Origin: Patagioenas fasciata
Lineage: Eukaryota; Chordata; Aves; Columbiformes; Columbidae
Length of the DNA stretch: 64,000 nucleotides
Assembly (NCBI RefSeq): GCF_037038585.1
Contig: NC_092521.1
Location: 54,072,398-54,136,397, forward strand
Direction: 5' to 3'
Shown: one piece after another, positions 12,101-27,100 of the stretch
Layout: the number at the start of each line of letters is the position of its first letter
Position numbering within the stretch: the first letter of the stretch is position 1
The notes under the pieces: model-generated
Seen by the model: the letters and a program-made list of their open reading frames with translations, nothing else
The model's database searches: none
Told to the model about the DNA's origin: nothing
Program-made: the position numbers and the translations under genes

Positions 12101-15100
12101 TGTATTTGATTTTCCAGGAAAAATTAGCAGCTCTGTATTTCCATTCAAGACAGACAAATCTTTTCCTCCCTCTCATAACTCCATCTGGAAAATGGGCTCC
12201 CAAAGCCAAAGAACCTGCTCAGTATGAATAGGAATCAGAGGACCTATTCCCAAGTGTCTGGTTTTGGCCTCAATTTCCAACTGGTAAGTCCAACTTGAAG
12301 AAACACCCAAAACTACAGTCTGTGTCCACTGGCATCTTTAACCAGAAGATAGGAGAGAGTCCTATGAAAGCATATATTTATGGCCCTGAAGTAAATTCTT
12401 TTATATCAATCAGTGTTTCAAGAACTGATTCCTACCTTTTCAGAAAAATCTATACTAAATCTCTGTATTTAGTTTTGCCTTTTTTTTAATACAAGAATGT
12501 CAATTCAGACTTCACTACTAGCAATACACATGAGTTATTCTTAAGCACTGCCTTTGGTTATAACATAGGAAACAAATTTGAACTTGTAACATAACCACAT
12601 TTTTTAAAATGTTAGGAGGAAATTTCATACCATTATCATTTGGATTTTCGAAAGAGCAGGTTTTATCATCTAACTCAATGTGCTTTTCCAAAACCTGCTG
12701 AAATCATGTGTGTATAAGCAGAAAAAACTTGTGTATATTTCATTTTTTTCCATTTATATACAAAGGTAAGAACATAATAGCTTTTTCACTGGAGTTTTCT
12801 AACATTTAATTAGTTTTTTAAAATGCTTTCACATCTAGGGTGGAAGAAGCTGTAGAAGTGCTGTCTATCTATCTTTACACAGAGAATGAAATAATTCATT
12901 GCCAAAACAGCATGCTTTTAAGTTAAGAAATAAACCTTTTCATCAGAGATTGTCTGCTCAGAAACTTCAAGATTATATCAATTAATGTGACCTGCACTCA
13001 GAAGTGCTACTCTTGCAGCAAAGTATTGCTAGACTCTATGAAGGAATTTTTTTCCCTGGCTTGAGGTGGAAACATTTTCTCTGTATTGCTCATTGCATCA
13101 GAATACATTTCACTATTATAGCTGGTTCTCCTCCAATGTTCTGTGTGTACTGAGGATAAAAACCTTTTAAATTACAACTAAGAAATAATGAATATGAGTC
13201 ACAAACTAATATTATTGGAACTATTTGTAAGGCAAAATAAAACAGTAGACAAAAGCAAGCAGGATAAATAAAACATGTAAAATGTGTACCATTAAAATGG
13301 TTTATATGACACTGTTCTCAGTATTAGAAGGCATTTACATCATACACTGAAGTCACTAGTACCATTCCCATATATTTAAAAATATTTACAAAAATTTTGT
13401 ACCAGAACTCATGGCCAGTACTTTGTCCTATTCAAAAGGAGGCAGACAGAAACCTAGGAGAAAAAGGAAGAGCAAGACAAATGCATCCTCATCCATTTCT
13501 ATCTTACTGTAGTAACCCACAAAAATTCTGAATGTACTATAAGAATGATGTGGTTACAGAAATTCACTTAATACAGAATAAACACACAGATCTTACATTC
13601 AACAAATGTTATCTGTTTCAATGTAGGACTGCAGTAAGACCATAGCGGTGAAATATAACAAATACTGTACAAGACTAGAAAGACAGCAAGTATTCAGCAT
13701 TAGTCAGCTAGAAATGACTTTTTGTGATTTGGCATTCAATGGGTCTTGATCCTGACTTCTTAACATATGTCCACATCAAATTACACTAATTCTGCCTAAA
13801 AGAGAACTACACTACCATGCCACAATACTTTTATGACCACAAACTGGAAATAAAATTGTCTGGCTACATAAAACAAAGGGAGGTAGGAGAGAAACTGTCT
13901 AGTATTATCACAGGAATTTCTGAGAACAGAAATAACAATGCCATGTTGGTAACGCCACCAATTCTTCTACCTCCACCTGTGTTGTATCTGTCCAAGTAGG
14001 GAACCTCATATGGCAATTTTTAGAATAGCTGACCTATTTTGCACTAGCATGGAAATCCTTTAGGGGTGACTTCGGTGTACTCAGAACCACCTCAAAGAAG
14101 GGATGCAGATTGACTTCTGAAGTCCTTTCAGCACTACACCTTCCATCACATTTATGTAACAAATGACCAGAGAAGCCCAGTGCTGGCCCAAAAATGTCTG
14201 AATACTTCAGTACCTTGCAAGTACAGATCCCCGTTTCTTCTTCACAACCACAAATTCCTTCAGTGTCATCACACATCTCAGCTTTGGTTCCACTCAAGTC
14301 GCAGTCACAGGCAACACAGTCTGGGTAGTCCCTGTAGCCTAATGCACACCTGGAACAGTCTTGTCCTCCAAATTCAACTCTGCACTGGCACTGACCCGTC
14401 AATACATCACACTGGAGACTGGCTGAACCAGTGTCACTACAGTTGCAAGCCTTAGATGAAAAGAAGAAATGTTTGTAAATAGCAGATCCTTAAAAACTTT
14501 TGTTAAAACTGAAACAGAACAGTAAATTTAGAATGGCCCTTAAAACTCAAATGTTTGTCAACAAATACTATACAAGAATAAAAGTGAAGATCTTCCACAC
14601 AGAAGTGGGGTTTTTTTACTGTGTATTTGAACAAAGAACAGTCCATGGCGAGAAGTCAGAAGCTCTGTTGATTCCCAAATCTGGGTTACAAATCAAAAAA
14701 GTTGAAGAAACATGTTCCAGGAAAAAAATCCAAGATTACTATGTATTGAATGCAGTAAATAAATTAAAATAATGGTGCATAAATGTTGGATGAAAGAAAT
14801 CCATAAGTACAACAATTTTCTATCCTAGAAAGAAAAATCTTAGTACTGACATTCTTTTAAGATTTCAAGAAGCATTAATAAGGTCTACATCTTGCTCAAG
14901 TTCCATTTAGTATTTGATAAGGAACCAAGAATCTCATTGTGTCGAAAGGTGGGAAAGCTCAGCGTAACACTGCAGCTCAGTACCAAAGGAGTACTGTTCC
15001 CTGGCAGAGCCCATCCTGCAGTCAGTAACATGAACCTGTTATTACAAATATGCAAAGTGGATGTACTTAATTTGTCATTTTTTTTTGAAGCAGATCTAAT

Positions 15101-18100
15101 CTGCAGTACTGATTTCATACCTGGGGTTACTTAACAAGTCCAGTTTTGCTCTGTGGTTATTTCTAACAGTGCAGGCAAAAAGTCCATTCCATCTGTCATC
15201 ACCTGACTGCCAGCATTTTCCCCTGAGTCTTCTTTCCTCATAATCTCACTTTGAGATGAAAAGCCTTACCCTGTAAAGCACTCTACACAGAGACCCACAA
15301 AATCTATTAGCATCACTATGGACCCTGTAGCAAGTTTGCTGCAAACCATTGTAACTCTTTGTATTAAGCAGTGTTTACTCCAGCAGCAAGAATTAGGTAC
15401 CACACTGCCTAGTCTAACACATTATGACCAAAGTAAGTTCACAACTGTGGCTCCCAGATACCATTAAAGGTCTACAGCGTTTAATGTGAAACTCAATTTT
15501 AAGAATCATAATAGAAATAATTTACATTTACTTCAATCTCAATCAATATGTGATTAAGATAAATAAGGACTCTAAGTTACAAGTAACTGTGCTGCAGCAC
15601 ACTTGAAAAGGTTTGCAAGCAAAACATGACTACAGCTCTGCTCCATCATTCCACCCAGAGATGGACGCTAAACGCCAATAAAACTGCAAGAAATAAAGCC
15701 AGATTAAATATCTCACTAATGCAGTCTGTGTTGCAAAAACAGACCAGATGGGTTTCTGAAAGCATCTCTCCCATTTCATCCATGTAGAGAGTATGTAAGA
15801 GCTTTTCCAGGGCTTCTCAGTAGACATTGTACTGGATTTCAACCTGCCAGAGCTGAGTATTCAGCACAGGGGAGCCTCCATTGGGACTGTTACCTGCAGA
15901 TCACAGTACTGCTTGTTGCATCAAGAAAGTAACTAAAACACCTCAGAGCAGGGGTGTCAAACTCATTTTCACCATGGTCTGAATGTAATTTTAGGACTGT
16001 CTAAATGTAGGAGTAGCTACATTTAGACAGTCCTAAAATTACATTCAGCCCTTTGAAGGCAACCGCAAGGCTGATGTGGCCCTTGGTGAAAATGAGTTTG
16101 ACATGCCTGCCTTAGAGTAGTTTGTGTTAATTACTGTGATGCTGTAACCAAAAGGAATGGTAAACAACTTAGCAAAAGTGAGCACTTACATATTTAATTA
16201 AACTTGACCATTAGCAAGTGCTGTGGAATCGCCCTGTGAAAGGAACACTTCAGGGAAATGCACAGGGACCAGCACATTGTATTTGCACAACATTAGGTAA
16301 CAATGACAGCTGGTAGCTGACAAAGCAGCAGTTTAAAAATCAGCTGCCAAGTAAGTTGATATAGATCACTAAGATGGTAAACACTGAAGAGCTATTATAG
16401 AACTATTTTATCATCCTTACTCTGAAAAATTAAAGAGAAAAAAAGAAAACAATTTGGCTGATACTTGCACTTGTCAAGTACTCACTGCATACGACAGACC
16501 TTGTCAATTTGATTATATTTGTGGTTTTCCTCCATTGACATTATTTATCACATTTATGTAATTCTGAGGCTTTTTAAAATCTCAACATTTATAAAGATTG
16601 GCCCAATGCCATATCTGTCAGGAATTTACTGCATGAACCTAATTGCATAAATGGTTGCTATTCCCTGGATCTGCACTGAGTTGGCATTTTACTGCTTAAT
16701 TATACATACTAATCTGAGATAATGGCAGTTACCATTTTCCCTTTCATAAAACATTAACTACCTTACACCATTTTAATTTGAAATATTCAGAAAAGTGTAG
16801 TGACTGTCAAGATAAGCTAGATTTCATTGTTCTTGAAGCCACAATATCATCACTCCTTCATTAGCACAGAAACTATTTCTTGTTGTCAACTGTTGCTATA
16901 AATCTGTTTCAGTATCACTACTTAAACAATTAAACGTTAGAATTCACGATTCAAAATTTTAATATGATCTATGCACCTATCCAGAATAGGCACTATGAGT
17001 ATTTTCAGACAGTTTTCTTAGGAGGTTCCTCTATAAGCACTTGAATCTGATTTTTTTTTCCTTTTTTTTTTTTTTAATGTAAGTATGTTGCACGAACACT
17101 TTGAGACAGAGAATAAAGATCGAGGTTCTCAAAACAAGAGTCCAGTTCTGACATCAGTTAACAGCCACGGCTTCCCTGCCAGCCTACCATACCTTACAGC
17201 CAAGTTTAGGAGAGAGTCCCCAGTGATTTTCTTCACAGAGTTCACATTTTGGTCCCATAGTGTGAGGGGGACAAATGCATTGGCCAGAATCAGCATCACA
17301 GTTGTTCTGAGTATGAGCACAGTCACAGGCTGCAAAAGAAAAAGCACTCAATGATTAACCTTACTCTCGCGTTAGTTACAGAGAAGAAACTGCACATACA
17401 CTAATAGTCTTTCTTAATTATGCAGTACAGTTTATCCATTCCACTATCCCTGCTGTCTCTAATCCCTGTGAAACAAATTATGACCACAGGCACAATTAAT
17501 CTTTTTATTGAAAGTCCACTATTGCATCTTGACATAGCCTGTTTGGTGGCTTAAAAAGCGGTGCTTCATTTTCACAGGGGAACCAACAAAGCCAAACAAA
17601 ACTATGGTGGAAAAGACTAAATTTGTAGGAAAAATATTCTAGTATAGAGCATACAAAACTCAGCAAAAGATACGATAATGTTCTCAAGCAAGTGAAAAAT
17701 AAATCTCAGAAATTAGTACTTTGCAAATAACTGCTCAGTGAATAAGAGGGATGGGTAACTTTTTATAATAACTAACTGCTGCAGGAAGCATTTGTCTATT
17801 TATGAACTGCAATACTATTCTTGTTAAAAAGCAGAAGTTCAGAAAAGTGGTTTTTATTAACATTGACAAAATTTGAGACTGAAACAGTTAAAGGTACCTA
17901 AAGGATCTCTTATTCTTAGTAAAGATACAGTATGTATGTTCCAAAAAATAATCCTGTCACATAATCTTACTGTAGATTTCATATTACTATACTATTTGAG
18001 GCATGAAAAACAAAGTTTCTGTCAGTTTGGAGAAAAGCAGCCATTCCTTTAGCTATACTGTGTTGAAAAGGGCATCTTCTTAACATAATAAATTAGGGGG

Positions 18101-21100
18101 TTTTATGGCATGTTCTGTTTGGATTAACATTTTCCTCTGTATCTAAAAACTGTACACACCCAGATGACGATAGGAAAATAGATTCCATGACATCTTATCA
18201 AAGTATCAAATATATTTAAAAATTGAATGAAAAAAACAAGGCATAAATCTCTTAAGAGCTGTAGCTCTTAACATTTATGACTGCAGAAAAAAAAAAATAG
18301 AAGTTTCTATTCTCTGAAGGACTGAAGGGTTTTGTAAAGAAAGAGACAAAGAAGATATTTAGGATGCAATATTCCTCTTATGCAACCTTCATGAGTTGTT
18401 ATTTCATTGTCACCACCCTTTCACAAGGAACCACACAATAAGCAATCAAAGGTCTTGTTCAATAGCTTAATCAAAGTATAAGGAGACAATTCTACAGATT
18501 TTTCCACGTAGTCAATCAAAACAACAGACAATCAATCAAAACAATTGACTTTTGCCAGAGTTAAATACAAATATGTTGCTGAAAGAAATTCCAGACAAAC
18601 CCTGAAAGGATCACAGATTAGAGCTTACGTGTGCAGCCACCATCCTGGAAGGCGTGAAAGCCATGAGCACAATGATCACACTTCTCTCCAGCCACTCCCG
18701 GTACACAGTGACACTGCCCCTGGTCATCGCAGTCCTCGGAGACTGAGCCAAACTGGCTGCAGTTGCAGGGAACACAGCCAAGCCCAGTAAGCAGGCCATA
18801 ATAGCCATTCTGTTGGACAGAAGTAAATACATTTTGAGGCATATTTCACAGATTTTTTTTGAAAACAATATGATGTACACTCATTTTCTTGTTTACTTTC
18901 CCTGCTGTCTGACCCACATGAGTACTGGTCAGTACTGTGTGACTGCTGTGGGAGGACTCTGGCTTTATCTCTTCACTGTTCCCACCCATATGCAAGTACG
19001 CATTACGGTGCAAAAGCGACACTGAAATGTTCATGTTCCTCTAATCATGTCAGTGAGACTTTATGTTTTGAAGTCAGAGGTTATTTTAATGTAAAGACTT
19101 TCATGAGGTGAGGGTGGGCTGTGCTGCTCAGGCACAGATTTCCGTGAATGTGAATAGAAGATCAGAAGAGAGTAGGTCAGTGACCTGGTACATGTGGACT
19201 GACGGGCATTCAGCTGGGCTGGCACAAGGGCAGTGATGGGGCACAGATTTCCTGTTCTGGTCTTCGAGGCAGTTCTACACTTAGCAAAGGCTGGAAACTG
19301 CTGGTTTGTACTACCATTGAATGTCTACTTGTTCTTACAACAGGTCTGTCTTTTAGCCAATTGCCTTTCTGGTGTTCAGCTATGATGTGTTTATTCTCAC
19401 CAATCACATTCTTCAGATACTCCCACTCGGACTTCATTTTGCAGAAGCACAGCACTAAGATCCCTTCAGGTCTGTTACCAGTGTTCCTTTGGTTTTTTGG
19501 TAAGCCAACACAACTGCACGCTATCAGTCAGCGTGGCACTAGCCTGAACAGGCCTATGCAGAAGGGTGCTGAGTTAACTACATAGCTTCACATCTGCAGA
19601 GAGCACAGGCAGAGCAATTTGCAACCACAAAAGCCTGTGCAGACAAACCTTTGGTCTCTGCTCCAGCAACAGGTCCCCCTCTCCCCTGAATATAGTTGCT
19701 GCTATTCTCTGTATCTGTTCTAAACAACACCTATAGATAAACAGGAAGACCAAGATACAAGAAAATGCAGATATTGAAAACTGGCATATATTTGCTTACC
19801 AAGCACTTATCACATCTTTCTCCAATCACATTTGATTTGCAGTGACAAAAGCCTGTCTTGTGATGACAAGTACTGGAAAGGGAACCATTCACATGGCACT
19901 CACAGGCTTATGTTTAGACAAAAAGAAATCAAAATATTAATGTCTATCAATATGTATTCATTGTTATACAGAATTCCAAATTTGGCATAAATGTATCTTT
20001 CATCTGTTTATATACCATACATCTTAATATACTACAGTAATGCCTGTACTATACATTTAGGCTACAAGATTTAAAAAAACACCTCTGTGAACAGATATGT
20101 TTGAGAAGCTTGTTTCTTCCAGCCCCATATGTAACATATCTACTTAGATTACTTAGATTACTTATCTACTTAGGTTACTGAAGGAATAGTATTAAGCAAG
20201 CCAATCAGTTTCAGTAATATAAAGTGTCAGGACTTCAGCATAATAAATTCCTTCCTCAGGCTAACCCAGGCACATAGTTTTCAACCTGCACTTGCCATAT
20301 CACAACTTGAAGGTTAACTTTTTCAGCAAAGGTGAGTATCTCACTATCCATTCTGCTATGTGCACACCACATTTTTCTGTCCTTTAAATTTTGAGAGTAA
20401 TAATAATAGCTTACCACGACAGCTTTTCTCAGTCACTGCATCTCCATAATATCCATCAGCACACTTTTCACAGTGGTGTCCTGCTGTGTTCCCCAGGCAT
20501 TTCAGGCACTGTCCTGTGAAGGTATCACAGTGGCCATCTTCTTCTGGGTTTACATTGCCATTGCATTCACAAGGAGCACAGGATTGTCCAGGCACAAGTG
20601 GATTTCCATAGTAACCATTAGCACACCTGCACCAGAGATCAAAAACTATGAGCCAGAATGTGGTCGTGTCAAACACTCTCCACCCAAGGGAGTATCTCCT
20701 ATTAATTTTTTATCTAAAATGCCTCTATTACAAGCAAAGACAAAATGGGAAGGAAAATTTTATTAGGAATGTTCTGTACATGTGGTACGAACACTTCAAG
20801 GCAGGTAGGATGATGAACAGTTAGTGATAAAAATGATACAGGTATTTTACCCAAAGCTAATGTACATACCTTTCACACTGAGAACCAGTATAGCCTGGAA
20901 GACATTTGTCACAGATAATTCCACCTCCTTCACTCAGCTGGCAAGTAGGACTGAAACTATCAACAACATTTATGGCAGTCAGCATCAACATACAGAATCA
21001 CAAGACTTCTACAAACATTCAATATTCACCCTTCAAGTCCATGCACCTATCTATATAACCATGTGACTGCAAGTTTTTCTAGATTAGCATCAGTGCTTTA

Positions 21101-24100
21101 AACATTACAAAATGTCAAAACAAAGTCATCATTTTCAAAACCTCTTTGAGGTTTTTTTTTTTTAAAGGAAAGGAAGATTTTGAAACTTCTAAAAACCTGG
21201 CCCTCTTTCTAGCAAATCTGCCCAATATTTGTGGCAAGTTCCTTTTTGACACGCAACACTTCTGTCCTTCTGCTGTTTTCTGAAACAACATGGAAGATAA
21301 CAGTAACTTTTCTGACAAGTTCAAGGACAGGATGAAGTGTTATTTGCCCTTCATGTACAAATTCCACCAGTTCACTCAACCTGTCTATACATTTATGTAA
21401 CTGGAAAAATAGCTTTGAGATACACTCAAATGAAGAGGAAGAAAAAAAGTCCTTCTCCCTCTCCTTCAGATTTCACATATTTTCTTCATCTTAACTTTCT
21501 GATTTTGCTGAAGACGGAAAAGAAATCTCACATAAGCAGCTTACTTGTTTGCAGCAGAATTCAGAGGACACGCACAGGGCTGGCAGTCCTCAGAAGTTCC
21601 TTGAGATGGATTTCCATAGAAGCCAGGCAAGCACTGATCACAGAAAGGTCCTGTTGTGTTGTGCTGACAAGCCTGTGAGACATGGAAAAAAAAAATCTTT
21701 TCAGATCTACTGTTGATGGCTTTTCAGCCCCTGAGGGATCCCTGCAGGAGTCTGCATGCAGAATAACATCCAAAGAGAGAGCCATGGAGAACACAGTAGA
21801 ACTTTGAAAACAAGTGTGGTTTTTTTTTCTGAGTTGTGACAAATCTTAGTTGTTTCTTTCCTACATTTTAGAACATGCTTTAGACCACAAAACCAGCCAC
21901 TTTACCTATTCACAAACTTAAACATATTTTGCATATTGCACACATTTGCAGTAACAAATTTCTTATACATTTCTTACTGGCATTTAGCCATTGTATTTCT
22001 GTGACCTTTAAATTTCAGAAGAGATCTGACAGCTAAATTCTCTCTTCAGAAGGTAATGTGTAATTTCCACTGATGTCAGCCATGGAAGATGCACATATCT
22101 GAAAAGAGATATTTACCCAAAATACTACTTAATTTTATTCCTTTCAGGAGAAATTTTATTACCACCTGCAGCAAGCAAAATTGAGATTTTTAATCAGCCA
22201 GTATATGGTGACACTTATTTCAGTTCTGACTATTCCCCACTTGAAATGACAAACTGAAACAAACCCTTCACTGGAGAACACTTTAGTGGAGCCTCCAAAC
22301 ATATTCTAAGTAAACACTGAAAAACAAGAAAAAAAACACTTGGTACCCATAGCTCGAAATTTGTGTACACTGTGAACTTGTCTCCCACAGCCAAAATGCT
22401 CTCTTAATTCCTAAACAGATGCTTAAAACACAAACACTTTGAAGGATGACTTACAAAGCAAACACCATGAATATCACACTCAGTTGCATGCCCATTGCAT
22501 TTGCAGGGTTGACAAATACCTCCAAAGAGTATTCCATCCACACGGTAGTACCCAGGGAGACAGGACTGAAAAGAAACAAGAGAAAAAAAAGGGAGAAAAA
22601 AAAAGCAGTAGCATTATTCATGTTAAAAGTACACATCAAAACATTTTCAAAGAGCCCATTTCCAACCACCCACCATCTGACTCGTTCACGTAGTGGCAAC
22701 TGAATACTCAAAACTCTTTCAATTCTATTGATGTCACTGTAGCTCTTTTCTGGTGTGCTGTGGGTTGTTTTATCTTTTTGTGTGGTTTTTTTTTTTTTTT
22801 TTTTTTACTTGCACTGGATGAAGGGGATAAGAATTAACTCCATGAAACTTTGATTCAACCATTTGTCCCCTGGAGGCACATAAGTCAAGTTTCATGCAGT
22901 TGAATATGTGAAGTTCTTTATTGTGGGACAATAAAAAACAGATGTTCTACCTCCTCTGCAGAATCGTTAATGATGCTATGGCACAAGGCTTCATACTGAA
23001 ATTATTTGTCAAAATAATTCCTGCTATTCTGCAGATGGTGCTCTGCCTCCCTAATCTCCTATTCAAAGACATGTAAGACACCACCTTGAGCAGCACAAAT
23101 ACTAGCATTTCTGCCTGCTAAGATTCATTATTGCCTCCATAAACCTAATGACATAAAACAGAAATAAACTCTACACGATTCAGTTCCAGGAAAACCGCTA
23201 TTAATGAGTAAGGTAAGCTCAAAACAGCTTCACAGAGCTTTTACAGCTGCTCCCTCTGCAACACTGATATTCTAAATTGTATCATCATCTTTTACTATCA
23301 CCAAATAGAATTCAATAAATAAGTTTAAAATCCCATTTAGTTTATCTGGAAGAAGATATCTGCAGGTAGGAGATAATTTTAGACACATAAAACACTCTGG
23401 CAGTTTACCTCACAGGATATTCCTGTGTAACCTTGAGGACATTCACAGAATTCCACATCTGGTGCTGAAGAAAGATCTATAACATTTGCACTTGCAGTAT
23501 CCAGGGTCACAGAGTCCAGCCTAGAATCAAGCATGAAAAGCATCACATCATTTCTTCCCCCAAAACTGATTTTGGACAGGATAGTTTGCTTCTAGGAGAG
23601 TAACAGTGCTGAGTGCTGCTCTTGGCAGTGACAGCTGAGAAACAGACACAAATCTCTGCTGTAAAAAGACTATGATCATTGTCTTATCACTGCATTTGCA
23701 ATTCTGGGAGTAGATGTGCACTGCTCCTGTTATCATTATTGTTACTAACAGTCTCTTCTTCCACAGCAAGGTTTAAACAAAAGCTTCCCCTTCTGTCATG
23801 GTATTAGAAGTATATCAACATGCTTTATTCCTGTATATCTTTGAGAACAGGTAAAACAGATCTTCAAGGAATGATGCAGATACTGCTAATGCTGAGTAGA
23901 GACTATGAAATAACCAGTTAATCCATTCCAGCTCAATTTTCTTATTAGGCACTTCCTTAGAGATGAGCATCAGTGACACCTACAAAGAGACATTATAAGG
24001 AACTACAGCCAACGTCTTTACTGGCAGGTTTTCAGTAGTCCGCAATGGATTAACTTGCCACATACCAAAATAAGCATACTGTTGAGAGTTTCAAAGGTAT

Positions 24101-27100
24101 TTCACTCTAACAAAGCTGCCATTGTAATAAGGCTTTTAAAGCAGAAAACAATGTTTCTGCTATCAGATACCTTTAAAAGAACCAAATGCCATTTTCCACA
24201 CATTCCACATCAATGTGTTTGGGGGACAAGACCAGTCTTGAGAAAATCCAATTAAAAAAATGTCTTCTTCTAGAAATTACTAACATAAAACTTTAGGAAT
24301 ACTGCCACTATGAGCAGTGTATCATATACACAAAAATAATACAAATATATAGATTAGCTTGAATATTTTCCCTCTCTTACCTGTACACGGCTTTTTTGGC
24401 AATGTTGTAGTTTGCCCTGATCAGAAGATGGGTCACGTTTACCAGAACAGTCATCAACCTTTCCCGGTCTATAGCTTTTTTTGTATTGAAGTCTATGAAA
24501 TTCTCTGATACGAATCTCACTGCATTAGAGTACTCCTCATATGGTTGTAGCGACAAGCCTGCTGCTCTTGTACTCAAAATCTGCCCATTACCCTGAAATT
24601 GAAAGTAAGAAAACATTTTTCATATTTGCACGCAAATTTTATTAAGCAATTACATTTAGTGTCAGATACACATCCAGATAACACAGCAAAGCAGCAATCC
24701 AACTAGATTTCATGTACTAGAAAACAAGTAAGAGGTCTACATTTTCCATGGCTTCAGGAAGACCATTCTCTTTTAGTTCAGAGACTCGAGAAATCAGATT
24801 TTCTTTTGGAAAAAGAATCAATTTAAATTTCAAAAATCAAACTCCTCTACAAAACAGAGTATCTTTTCTCAAGCTTTATTGCTAAATACATTTTACAAAA
24901 TAACACCTTCTTTTGGAAGTGCCTGGATTCAATATAGAGCCTTACTTTTTCAACTTCAACATAAATCTAGAAAAGCAAGCAATCACCAAGAACACCATAG
25001 AAATATTGTTTTATTTTCCCTTTTATAAACCCTTCATATATTCCTCATAATCTCTGAAGAATAACAAGTTGAAAAGAAAGTCCACCTGAATGATGACATC
25101 CACACTAGATATTATATCACTGTCCACACTCTCCATTGGAATGTCGTAAGACACTGTATACTTCAAGTCCCCACCAAAAGCTGTGAGCTGAAATAACAAA
25201 ATGCAAAGTCTTAATAACGCAATAACCTCCAACCAAAACAATGAAGTGACACAGGACAGTGCAATGTCCAAATTATAGGACTAGATGGGCTTACAAATAC
25301 CTCTTTCCAGGGAAAATTTAACATGCTGTATGTACCAGCACAGAGACAAGCTCTGGCTTGTTGCTGTGCAAGTGGGGAAAGCCAGGTGAAGGTTCTACAA
25401 ATGATTCAGATAAGTGCTCTCCTTTATTGAAACACCTACAGGATTTCCAACAAACAGCATAGGTTTACACTACCCTCCCAGCCAAGAGGCACAGCATGTT
25501 GGAGTTCGTCACATTCCATATTCCACCTTTCAGGCTCCTTAGCCCTACAACTGCTGCTGACTGCTTTGAAGTTAAACAGCAGTACCAACAGTTAGATCTA
25601 TATTAAATGGATAAGAGATCGGAATTTGAGCATTGCCCTGTGCAAAACTACTCCTTCAGGTCACACTTTTGAGACCTGTGTTCATTTACTGTGTCACTGT
25701 ACTAAGCAACAGGGCTGCATGTGCAAAGAGACCGGACCAAAAATAATTAAACTGAGGCGGCAAGGTCCCCATTACTCAGCACTGGTGAGGCCACAGCTGG
25801 AGTTCTGAGTCCAGTTCTGGGCTACCAAGTACAAGAGAGAGATGGACATACTGGAAAGAACCCAGCAAAGGGCCACTAAGATGATTAAGAGCCTGGAGCA
25901 TCTTTTGTATGAGAAAAGAGAGTACCAGGACTGTACAGTTTAGAGAAGGCACTGGGGGATCTCAAATAGACATAAGTATCTGAAGGGAGGGTGCAAGGAG
26001 GACAGAGCCAGGCTATTTTCAGTGGAGTCCTGTGACAGGAGCAGAGGCAATGGGCACAACCTGAAGCATAGAAGGTTCCTTTTGAACACCAGGAAACACT
26101 TTCAAGCAAGGGAGACCAAAGTACTGGCGCAGGTTTCCCAGGGAGACTGTGGAGTCTCCACCCTTGGAGCTATTCAGAAGCAGCTCTCTGGACATGGTGC
26201 TGGGCAACCGGTTCTAGGTGGTCCTGCATGAGCAGGGAAGTTGGGTAAGATGACCTCCGCAGGTCCCTTCCAACTGCAACTATTCTGTGATTCCATTGCA
26301 AAAAATGGGAGACCCAGAACTTAGGTAGTAACCAGGGCAAAAGTTAAAGACTAGTTGGTTGGAAACTAACAAATGCGAAATAGGAGTGGCCAGGAGGAAG
26401 GTAAAAGGAATTTAATGGTCCTATCTACTGTATTGGAGAAGATGTGAAGGGTGTAAGCTCTGGGACCAGAGCAAACAGTATGGGGAATGTGAGCATGCAA
26501 GTTAGTAACATTGAAGAGAAAAAAAGAGAGATTATAGTATGTCAAAGACAGACAGTTACAGGGAGATAAATGAGCACAAAGTTCAAGAAGAGGTTACTGG
26601 GAATGTCTCACCAGGGACACAATGAATTGAAGAGCAGAGATAGATTGAGAAGTCTGGTAATATTGGGTTTATGTGTAACTTTTAATTACAGAAACTATAT
26701 ACTTAGAGCAATATGGTATGACTCTAGCTGAAAACTTACTTTATTTCCCAGATATGGCTCAGGCGCTGACCAGTAATAAGTATGTTTCAGTACTTCCACA
26801 GCCTCAGTGTTGTTAATACTTATTTGACGGAGTCCATCAAATTGGCTTTGCTGAGGTTGCACACTCTTTGCATTATACAGATCAGTAAGAAGCCATCCTG
26901 TCATGTCTGATACCTGCAGGACAGAACAGCAATATTTGTAACAGAGTCAGGCTTTGTGTCACTGAGAAAGCACCCACTAAACTTAACCTCTCCACAGATG
27001 TTCACTCAAGCTGATGGATCTATAACGCTTTCATTAATCCAGTTTGACAACCAATATATGTGAATATGCCACTTCAGAACAGGGTTGTCTCTACCTCTCT

